Positions 1-5,940 of a stretch of DNA of 7,730 bases are shown here, piece after piece (position 1 is the stretch's first letter; each line of letters starts with the position of its first letter). The position numbers and the translations under genes are program-made. The stretch is taken from positions 1-7,730 of the forward strand of contig CAZTVM010000090.1 in assembly GCA_964617065.1 (NCBI GenBank), written 5' to 3'. This DNA comes from JAVBNU01 sp964617065 (GTDB lineage: Bacteria > Cyanobacteriota > Vampirovibrionia > Gastranaerophilales > Gastranaerophilaceae). The notes beneath the pieces were generated by a model. That model ran no database searches. It saw only the letters and a program-made list of their open reading frames with translations, and was not told where the DNA came from.

Positions 1-495
1 AACCTTAGTGATTTAATTCCTATGTTGAAAGATGACAAACTCATTAAAAAAGCTGAAAAAATGGCAGAGTTACAACCACGTTTGCGAGATAAAAGAGTTT
101 TGAGTTTGGTTCAAGTGCAAGATGTTTTCAACGATGGTAAAATCAGCTCACCTGAGTTTTTGAAAGAATTATTTAATAATACGAATAATGGCAAATTAAT
201 AGAAGAAAAAAATTTCATATCAAAGACAAGTCTTGAACGTTTACGTTCGAATGTGTATGGTTACGTAGATGATATAGTAAAATTTGCACAAAATTCTACA
301 CAAAAAATAGACGCAAATTTATTGAAAAAAATTAATTCCAGAAACATAACAAAAAATGGTATGCACATAGCAGCCGGTTTAGGGATTTCAGCTTTGTTCT
401 TGTCTACGATTATCCCCAAAGTTCAATACTACATAACTAAGCTAAGAACAGGCGTGGACAGATTTCCAGGTATTGTTGATTACAACAAAAAATAA
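1..495 (+). CDS. 3' end of an unrecognised single-TM membrane protein (5' partial)
   Basis: The reading frame is open from the first base of the window, reading NLSDLIP before the first ATG at position 22, and ends with TAA at 493-495. No ribosome binding site precedes that ATG, so the true start most likely lies outside the window; 164 residues are visible. I do not recognise the family. Counting from the ATG at 22, the first two thirds are charged and probably helical, rich in Lys, Glu, Asn and Leu, with a stretch around residues 15-35 (QPRLRDKRVLSLVQVQDVF) that looks like an amphipathic segment. A hydrophobic segment at about residues 115-133 (HIAAGLGISALFLSTIIP) is followed by a basic tail (KVQYYITKLRTG), suggesting one C-terminal membrane anchor with the short tail inside the cell. 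No catalytic motif is visible. A membrane-tethered scaffold or surface-associated protein is possible, but this is a guess. No strong terminator for this direction follows. Confidence 0.6.
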   Translation, partial: NLSDLIPMLKDDKLIKKAEKMAELQPRLRDKRVLSLVQVQDVFNDGKISSPEFLKELFNNTNNGKLIEEKNFISKTSLERLRSNVYGYVDDIVKFAQNSTQKIDANLLKKINSRNITKNGMHIAAGLGISALFLSTIIPKVQYYITKLRTGVDRFPGIVDYNKK

Positions 496-504
496 TACTT
501 AAGC

Positions 505-527
505 AAAAAAAAAGCTGCACTGCAGCT
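505..527 (-). terminator. leftward intrinsic terminator
   Basis: The perfect inverted repeat AGCTGC/GCAGCT with a three-base loop is followed on the minus strand by nine consecutive T (plus-strand A run 505-513). On the plus strand the same hairpin has no T run after it, so it serves leftward transcription. It lies well past the fusA terminator. It therefore ends either read-through from fusA or a separate short RNA starting near 572. Confidence 0.7.
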
Positions 528-572
528 GATACTTTATACTCTTGGGAGGAGATTTGGGGATTTGTTACCCAC
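505..572 (-). ncRNA. candidate short regulatory RNA with C/U-rich core and intrinsic terminator
   Basis: Read on the minus strand, this stretch has the layout of a small bacterial RNA. Upstream lies an A/T-rich -10-like box (TATATT at 583-578 or TATTAT at 581-576) preceded by TGCT, with no good -35. The predicted start is near 569-572. The RNA would begin GTGGGTAACAAATCCCC, in which UGGG and CCCA can pair weakly. An unpaired C/U-rich core follows (AAATCTCCTCCCAAG, 555-541), then an A/U linker, then a 6-bp hairpin (AGCTGC/GCAGCT, 527-513) with a run of nine U. The core is complementary to Shine-Dalgarno sequences. The arrangement of weak 5' hairpin, CU-rich single strand and 3' terminator resembles the cyanobacterial RNA Yfr1, whose core is ACUCCUCACAC; 8 of 11 bases agree in my hand alignment. 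It could instead be a back-up terminator for fusA with no separate RNA. Expression is unproven. Confidence 0.35.
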
Positions 573-635
573 ATGATAATATAAGCATGCAAAATTTATT
601 ATTTTTTGCAATACAATCTTAACATTTTTTTACAA

Positions 636-676
636 TAAATATAAAACAAAAATGCATGCTTTTGAGCATGCATTTT
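636..676 (-). terminator. fusA intrinsic terminator
   Basis: A 12-bp perfect stem (AAAATGCATGCT at 649-660 pairing with AGCATGCATTTT at 665-676) closes a 4-base loop. On the minus strand it is followed by a T-rich stretch (TTTTTGTTTTATATTT). It begins 22 bases after the fusA stop codon. On the plus strand the tail is only four T, so it may weakly stop rightward transcription from the membrane-protein gene. Confidence 0.85.
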
Positions 677-698
677 GAAATATTGAAAATACAAAAGC

Positions 699-2783
699 CT
701 ACGCAGTAGCGCCTGATTTTTGTATAATTTCAGTTTCGATATTATTTGGAACTTGTTCGTAGCATTTGAATTCCATAGAAAAAGTACCACGACCTTGAGT
801 TTTTGAACGTATATCAGTAGCATAGCCGAACATCTCAGCCAGCGGAACGATTGCGTTAACTTTTTGAATACCTGTGCCTTCAATCATTTCCATACCTTCA
901 ATACGACCACGTCTTGAAGAAATATCGCCGATAATATCGCCTGTATTTTCTTCAGGAACTTCAATTTCGACCTTCATCATCGGTTCAAGTAAGCAAGGTC
1001 TTGCTTTTTTGATGCCGTCTTTCATCGCCATAGAACCAGCGATTTTGAAAGCCATTTCTGATGAGTCGACATCGTGATAAGTTCCATCGTACAGAGTAAC
1101 CTTGACGTCAATAACCGGAAATCCTGCAAGAATACCACCTTCGAGCGCTTCTTCCATACCTTTTCTAGCCGGTTCAATGTATTCTTTAGGAATTGCACCA
1201 CCAACGATTTTATTTTCGAATACGAAACCTGCATTTTCTTCAGCCGGTTCAATTTTAACTTTGACATGACCATATTGACCACGACCACCTGATTGACGAA
1301 TAAATTTAGAGTCTTGGTCAGCCGTGCCACGAATAGTTTCACGATAAGCTACTTGAGGTTTACCTACGTTAGCGTCGACTTTAAATTCTCTCAACATTCT
1401 GTCTACGATAATTTCTAAGTGCAATTCCCCCATGCCTGAAATGATACATTGACCTGTTTCAGTATCTGTTTTAACTTGGAAAGACGGATCTTCTTCAGCC
1501 AATTTTTGAAGTGCAATACCCATTTTATCTTGGTCTGCCTTCGTTTTAGGTTCAATAGCAACAGAAATAACCGGTGTAGGGAATGACATTCTTTCCAAAA
1601 TAATCGGATTTTTTTCGTCGCAAAGTGTTTCACCTGTAGTTGTATCTTTCAAACCAACAGCTGCGCAGATATCGCCTGCATATACTTCTTGAATTTCATT
1701 TCTTTGGTCAGCATACATTTGAACTAAACGAGAAATACGTTCTTTTTTACCGTTAGTTGAGTTAATTACGTATGAGCCTGAGGATAACTTACCGGAGTAA
1801 ACACGCATGAAAGTCAAACGACCTACGTACGGGTCAGTCATAACTTTGAAAGCCAACGCTGCAAAAGGTTCATCATCTGATGAATGTCTAGCTGTTTTTG
1901 TGCCATCTTCTAATTCACCTTCGATAGCTTTTACATCAACTGGAGAAGGTAAATAATCAACGACAGCGTCTAAAAGCATTTGAACACCTTTATTTTTGAA
2001 AGCTGTACCACAAGTAACAGGAACAATTTGGTTGTTGCAAACTGCTTTTCTAAGACCTGCTTTAAGTTCTGAAACAGCTGGTTCTTCGCCTTCTAAAAAT
2101 TTCATCATTAAATCATCATCAAATTCAGAAATAGCTTCCACCAAGGTTGCTCTGTATTCTTTTGCTTTTTCAGCCATGTCTTCAGGAATATCAGTTATTT
2201 CGATATCTGTGCCCAAATCGTTTTTATACATGTGGGCTTTCATTTCGATAAGGTCAATAATACCTTTCAATTGGTCTTCAGCGCCAATAGGCAATTGAAT
2301 AGGGTGAGCGTTGCCTCCTAAGCGGTTTTTTACTTGGTCAACAACACGATAGAAGTTAGCGCCTGTTCTGTCCATTTTGTTAACGAAAACCATGCGAGGA
2401 ACTTCATATCTGTTGGCTTGACGCCATACAGTTTCTGATTGTGATTGAACACCGCCTACTGCACAAAATACAGCGACTACACCGTCTAATACACGTAGTG
2501 AACGTTCTACCTCAATAGTGAAGTCAACGTGACCTGGGGTGTCAATAATGTTAATTTGGTGGTTATTCCAAAAAGCTGTAACTGCAGCTGATTGAATTGT
2601 TATACCACGTTCTCTTTCTTGATCCATAAAGTCTGTAACTGCCGCACCGTCATGTACTTCACCGATTTTATGTGTTTTACCTGTATAAAACAAAATACGT
2701 TCGGTTGTTGTAGTTTTTCCGGCATCGATATGAGCAGCTATACCTATGTTCCTTGTTCTTTCTAAGGGAGTTTGTCTTGCCAT
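699..2783 (-). CDS. fusA: translation elongation factor G
   Basis: EF-G is the cytoplasmic GTPase that moves tRNA and mRNA through the ribosome after each peptide bond and, with ribosome recycling factor, helps split the ribosome after termination. The 694-residue product has the usual full length. All GTP-binding motifs are present: the P-loop AHIDAGKTT (17-25), the switch I motif RGITI (59-63), DTPGH (81-85) with the catalytic His85, and NKMD (135-138). The G5-type GTAFKNKG and the later domains II to V follow without a break, ending in the expected domain V sequence (GYATDIRSKTQGRG). The ATG is preceded by AAGGA about eight bases upstream, and the N-terminus MARQTPLERTRNIGIAAH matches the family. 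It has its own terminator and no rpsL, rpsG or tuf beside it, so the str-operon order is broken here. No clear sigma70 promoter was found upstream. The sequence looks like a canonical EF-G rather than a specialised paralogue. Confidence 0.97.
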   Translation of the reverse strand: MARQTPLERTRNIGIAAHIDAGKTTTTERILFYTGKTHKIGEVHDGAAVTDFMDQERERGITIQSAAVTAFWNNHQINIIDTPGHVDFTIEVERSLRVLDGVVAVFCAVGGVQSQSETVWRQANRYEVPRMVFVNKMDRTGANFYRVVDQVKNRLGGNAHPIQLPIGAEDQLKGIIDLIEMKAHMYKNDLGTDIEITDIPEDMAEKAKEYRATLVEAISEFDDDLMMKFLEGEEPAVSELKAGLRKAVCNNQIVPVTCGTAFKNKGVQMLLDAVVDYLPSPVDVKAIEGELEDGTKTARHSSDDEPFAALAFKVMTDPYVGRLTFMRVYSGKLSSGSYVINSTNGKKERISRLVQMYADQRNEIQEVYAGDICAAVGLKDTTTGETLCDEKNPIILERMSFPTPVISVAIEPKTKADQDKMGIALQKLAEEDPSFQVKTDTETGQCIISGMGELHLEIIVDRMLREFKVDANVGKPQVAYRETIRGTADQDSKFIRQSGGRGQYGHVKVKIEPAEENAGFVFENKIVGGAIPKEYIEPARKGMEEALEGGILAGFPVIDVKVTLYDGTYHDVDSSEMAFKIAGSMAMKDGIKKARPCLLEPMMKVEIEVPEENTGDIIGDISSRRGRIEGMEMIEGTGIQKVNAIVPLAEMFGYATDIRSKTQGRGTFSMEFKCYEQVPNNIETEIIQKSGATA

Positions 2784-2804
2784 TTTTTGTTTTCCTTTTT
2801 ATTA

Positions 2805-2842
2805 CTACTTAATATTAATAGCTATACTTTTGCTACTTAATA
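2805..2842. repeat. 10-bp direct repeat in the fusA leader
   Basis: CTACTTAATA occurs at 2805-2814 and again at 2833-2842, start to start 28 bases apart, just upstream of the fusA ribosome binding site. On the transcript strand it reads TATTAAGTAG twice. It may be a paired regulator site or a leader element. In such AT-rich DNA a chance repeat of this length is possible. Confidence 0.4.
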
Positions 2843-2978
2843 CAATTTTTGCATAAAAAAAAAATTTGTAAAATGGCTTTTAGAAATTTATTACAAAGAA
2901 TTTCGTTAAATTTACAGATTTTTTTTGTTATTGAAATTAATTGACACGTTTTAGCCGTCGACGAACTGCAACATATAC

Positions 2979-3008
2979 TTGCATTACATAAAACACTTAG
3001 GATATAAT
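2979..3008 (+). promoter_or_regulatory. sigma70-type promoter of manC
   Basis: TTGCAT at 2979-2984 (four of six consensus bases) and a perfect TATAAT at 3003-3008 are separated by 18 bases. The expected start is near 3015, giving a leader of about 23 bases that contains GAGGAA (3028-3033) five bases before the ATG at 3038. Confidence 0.75.
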
Positions 3009-3037
3009 GAAATCATTAAAGTTTAACGAGGAAGATT

Positions 3038-4483
3038 ATGTCTGAAAGTTTATATGCAGTTATTCTTGCCGGCGGAAGTGGCAGCCGACTTTGGCCGCTA
3101 AGTCGTGAAATGTATCCAAAACAATTATTGAAAATCAATAGTGATTACACACTTTTTCAGTCGACATTTGTAAAATTAGTAAACTTAATTGATGATAAAA
3201 ACATAATAAGTGTCACTAATGTAAAGCACGAGTCTAATGTGCGCATGCAACTCAATGAATTACAAACGAAATTTTGCCGTGATACGAAATACAAAATCAT
3301 CACTGAACCAATCGGAAGAAATACGGCGCCTGCGATATCATTGGCTGTGAAATATGTCAAAGACAATTCTAAAACAAAAGATGACCCGATTGTAATAATT
3401 ACTCCTTCAGACCATTTAATCAAAAATGAAAAAAGCTATATAAATTCAATCGTTGAAGCTGTTGAACTAGCTAAAAACGGTTATATCGCTGTTTTTGGTG
3501 TTAAACCACATTTCGCTGAAACAGGGTTCGGGTATATAAAAATAAAAAACGACAAAAATATTCAAGAAATAGCAAAAAATGCTTCAAAAGTGGCAGAATT
3601 TAAGGAAAAACCTGACTTAAAAACGGCAGAAACTTATTTAAAATCAGGTAAATATTTTTGGAATGCAGGCATTTTCGTGGCTAAAACTTCTGTTTTACTC
3701 TCTGAAATAAAAAAGCATGCGCCAGAAATAAATGATTTGCTGAAAAATATTGAGGTCAAAGAGTCAATTCCTTCTGTTGAATTTAATAAATTTGAAAAAA
3801 TGCCTGATATTTCAATTGATTATGCAGTTATGGAAAAGTCAAAAAAAATTGCATTGGTAGAATTAGACTGTGGCTGGAACGACTACGGCTCGTGGGAAGC
3901 TATATATAATTGTGCAGCAAAAGATGAACAACAAAATTATATTTCTGGCAACGTAAAAGCTCTCGATTGCCAAAATTCTTTGATTTATTCAACTTCAAAA
4001 TTGACAACAGCGGTTGGTTTGGACAATACAATAGTAGTAGAAACAGAAGACGCACTTCTAGTTTGTGACAAGTCTAAATCGCAAGATGTCAAAAAAATAT
4101 ATGAAATGCTTAAAAATGAAAAAAACGATGCGTTTTATATTCATAAAACAGTTTACCGTCCTTGGGGGTATTACACTGTAATGCAACATGGTGAAGGCTT
4201 TATGACAAAATGTATTTGCGTTAACCCGAAAGGAAAATTAAGTCTACAAAGACATAAGTATCGTAGTGAACACTGGGTCGTTTTAGAAGGAAAAGCTAAA
4301 GTTTTAAAAAGTGAAAAGGAATATCAATTATCGCCCGGCGAAAGTATAGATATTGACGTAATGGAAATTCATTCGCTCCAAAATCCATATTCAAAATCAC
4401 TAAAGATTTTAGAAGTTCAAAAGGGTGATATTCTTGATGAAAACGATATTGAACGACTTGAAGACATATACGGTAGAGTATAA
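3038..4483 (+). CDS. manC: mannose-1-phosphate guanylyltransferase / mannose-6-phosphate isomerase
   Basis: This is the bifunctional type II enzyme: the C-terminal part interconverts fructose-6-phosphate and mannose-6-phosphate, and the N-terminal part makes GDP-mannose from mannose-1-phosphate and GTP. GDP-mannose feeds capsule, O-antigen, exopolysaccharide and GDP-fucose synthesis. The 481-residue length is typical. The nucleotidyltransferase signature is intact at 10-30 (LAGGSGSRLWPLS then YPKQL), with TPSDH at 122-126, EKP at 190-192, WNAGIF at 208-213 and a later WNDYGSWE. The cupin isomerase domain starts around RPWG (374-377) and carries the metal-site motif QRHKYRSEHW (404-413). The start is supported by GAGGAA five bases upstream and a good promoter. 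No glycan-synthesis cluster and no phosphomannomutase gene are in view, so the mannose-6-phosphate to mannose-1-phosphate step must be encoded elsewhere. A tRNA gene follows 12 bases after the stop. Confidence 0.95.
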   Translation: MSESLYAVILAGGSGSRLWPLSREMYPKQLLKINSDYTLFQSTFVKLVNLIDDKNIISVTNVKHESNVRMQLNELQTKFCRDTKYKIITEPIGRNTAPAISLAVKYVKDNSKTKDDPIVIITPSDHLIKNEKSYINSIVEAVELAKNGYIAVFGVKPHFAETGFGYIKIKNDKNIQEIAKNASKVAEFKEKPDLKTAETYLKSGKYFWNAGIFVAKTSVLLSEIKKHAPEINDLLKNIEVKESIPSVEFNKFEKMPDISIDYAVMEKSKKIALVELDCGWNDYGSWEAIYNCAAKDEQQNYISGNVKALDCQNSLIYSTSKLTTAVGLDNTIVVETEDALLVCDKSKSQDVKKIYEMLKNEKNDAFYIHKTVYRPWGYYTVMQHGEGFMTKCICVNPKGKLSLQRHKYRSEHWVVLEGKAKVLKSEKEYQLSPGESIDIDVMEIHSLQNPYSKSLKILEVQKGDILDENDIERLEDIYGRV

Positions 4484-4495
4484 ATTGACAAATAA

Positions 4496-4569
4496 GTGCC
4501 CGTAGCTCAGTTGGATAGAGCGACAGTCTCCGAAGCTGTAGGTCGGCGGTTCAATTCCGCCCGGGCATA
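4496..4569 (+). tRNA. tRNA-Arg, anticodon CCG
   Basis: A complete 74-base cloverleaf can be folded by hand. The acceptor stem is GTGCCCG (4496-4502) with CGGGCAT (4562-4568), including a G-U pair at 1-72. The D arm is GCTC/GAGC around AGTTGGATA. The anticodon stem is ACAGT/GCTGT around CTCCGAA, placing CCG at 4530-4532. The T arm is GGCGG/CCGCC around TTCAATT. The discriminator is A4569. A20 in the D loop and C35 are known arginine identity bases, and the anticodon reads CGG. The CCA end is not encoded and must be added by nucleotidyltransferase. The gene begins 12 bases after manC and has no convincing promoter of its own, so it may be processed from the manC transcript. Confidence 0.96.
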
Positions 4570-4573
4570 ATTT

Positions 4574-4602
4574 TGGTTTATTTATAATTTTGTTTATATT
4601 AT
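4574..4602 (+). promoter_or_regulatory. weak candidate promoter for leuC
   Basis: In the T-rich gap after the tRNA, TTGGTT (4574-4579, only three consensus bases) and TATTAT (4597-4602, five of six) are 17 bases apart. They would start an RNA near 4609. The -35 is poor, and transcription reading through from manC and the tRNA is an alternative. Confidence 0.3.
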
Positions 4603-4642
4603 TCTTTTATCATGAAATACAGATGAGAAAGAGGACATTAAC

Positions 4643-5908
4643 ATGACAAGACCTATGAATATTACAGAAAAGATAATGGCAGCGCATGCCGGACTTGACG
4701 AAGTAAAAGCTGGAGATTTAATTACAGCAAAAGTCGATATTACGCTGGCTAACGATATTACAGGACCAGTTGCTATTAATGAGTTTCGTAAAATCGGTGT
4801 CAAAAATGTATTTGATAAAAGTCGAGTTGTATTTGTGCCTGACCATTTTGTGCCTAACAAAGATATAAAATCAGCGGAACAAGTAAAACTGATAAGAGAA
4901 TTTTCTCGAGAACAAGAGTTGGTGAATTTTTTTGAAGTAGGCAGAATGGGGATTGAGCACACACTTTTACCTGAAAAAGGAATAGTTACTGCAGGTGATT
5001 TAATAATCGGGGCTGATTCACATACTTGCACTTATGGTGCGCTTGGTGCTTTTTCTACTGGTGTGGGCTCTACAGATTTAGCTTGTGCTATGGCATCAGG
5101 TGAAACTTGGTTCAAAGTTCCTTCTTGTATAAAAGTTGAATTTACTGGTAAACTCAATAAATGGGTGACTGCGAAAGATTTAGTCCTACATTTAATAGGC
5201 GATATCGGAGTAGATGGTGCTTTATATAAAACGCTCGAAGTTGGCGGAAATGTTATTGAAGAAATGGAAATGGACGGACGTTTCACTTTTTGTAATATGG
5301 CTATCGAAGCAGGTGCTAAAAACGGAATTATTGCTCCTGATGAGAAAACAGAAGCTTACTTGAACAACAGAAGTATAAGACCGTATAAATTTTATCGAAG
5401 CGACGCTAACGCAGAATATGAAAAAGTTATAAAATATGATTGTGCTGAAATTGAGCCAACAGTAGCTTTCCCTCATTTGCCTGAAAATACAAAACCTATT
5501 TCTCAGGTCGGAAACATAAAAATAGATCAGGCGGTGGTCGGTAGTTGTACGAATGGTCGCTTATCAGACTTGAAAGTTACGGCGGAATTATTATCAAACA
5601 GACAAGTCAATCCGAATGTACGATTAATAGTTTTCCCTGGAACTCAAGATATTTATCTACAAGCAATAGAGGCAGGTTATGTACAAACTATAATAAAAGC
5701 CGGTGGTGCTGTTTCTACACCTACCTGTGGTCCTTGTTTGGGAGGTCATGCCGGTATTCTCGCAGCAGGTGAACGTGCTATTTCGACTACAAACAGAAAT
5801 TTCGTAGGTCGTATGGGGCATGTCGACAGCGAAGTTTATTTGGCATCTCCTGCAGTAGCTACTGCAAGCGCCATTTTAGGCAAAATTGCTTCTCCTGACG
5901 AGCTCTAG
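4643..5908 (+). CDS. leuC: 3-isopropylmalate dehydratase large subunit (LeuC2/HACN type)
   Basis: This is the iron-sulfur large subunit of an aconitase-superfamily hydro-lyase. In leucine synthesis it converts 2-isopropylmalate to 3-isopropylmalate together with the small subunit LeuD, in the cytoplasm. At 421 residues it belongs to the shorter class rather than the roughly 465-residue E. coli type. The three cysteines expected to hold the 4Fe-4S cluster are present: C302 in GSCTNGR and C362 and C365 in CGPCLGG. The substrate-side motif GADSHT (123-128) and the Gly-rich GVGSTD that follows are intact. The start is supported by AGAGGA seven bases before the ATG. No leuD, leuA or leuB lies beside it. 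A xerD-type gene follows after 32 bases with no terminator between. Relatives in this short class also act on homoaconitate or methylmalate, so the exact substrate is inferred. Confidence 0.88.
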   Translation: MTRPMNITEKIMAAHAGLDEVKAGDLITAKVDITLANDITGPVAINEFRKIGVKNVFDKSRVVFVPDHFVPNKDIKSAEQVKLIREFSREQELVNFFEVGRMGIEHTLLPEKGIVTAGDLIIGADSHTCTYGALGAFSTGVGSTDLACAMASGETWFKVPSCIKVEFTGKLNKWVTAKDLVLHLIGDIGVDGALYKTLEVGGNVIEEMEMDGRFTFCNMAIEAGAKNGIIAPDEKTEAYLNNRSIRPYKFYRSDANAEYEKVIKYDCAEIEPTVAFPHLPENTKPISQVGNIKIDQAVVGSCTNGRLSDLKVTAELLSNRQVNPNVRLIVFPGTQDIYLQAIEAGYVQTIIKAGGAVSTPTCGPCLGGHAGILAAGERAISTTNRNFVGRMGHVDSEVYLASPAVATASAILGKIASPDEL

Positions 5909-5928
5909 AAAAATTTAATTAAAAAGTC

Positions 5929-5934
5929 TATAAT
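5929..5934 (+). promoter_or_regulatory. -10 box placed for a leaderless xerD transcript
   Basis: A perfect TATAAT lies six bases upstream of the recombinase ATG at 5941, so the usual start point would fall on the A of that ATG. The expected -35 position (5906-5911, TAGAAA) does not match consensus. The gene might instead be translated from read-through of the leuC message. Confidence 0.35.
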
Positions 5935-5940
5935 AATAAG

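Noticed and set aside
438..574. Minus-strand frame of about 45 codons starting at the ATG at 574-572
   Set aside because: There is no ribosome binding site, the frame runs through the poly-U terminator, and it continues antisense into the membrane-protein gene.
541..584. Plus-strand GGGAGGAG as a ribosome binding site for a small gene
   Set aside because: The ATG at 573 gives only three codons, and the TTG at 554 is too close and gives 19 unremarkable residues. The sequence is better explained by the minus-strand C/U-rich element.
874..2298. Several open frames overlapping fusA in other frames and on the opposite strand
   Set aside because: They have no start signals and low-complexity compositions, and lie wholly inside a clearly coding EF-G gene.
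4485..4490. TTGACA just before the tRNA as its promoter
   Set aside because: A matching -10 would fall inside the tRNA itself, so it cannot start transcription of the full tRNA.
4594..5476. Minus-strand open frames across leuC
   Set aside because: They are antisense shadows of the LeuC frame with Ser/Ile-rich translations and no family motifs.
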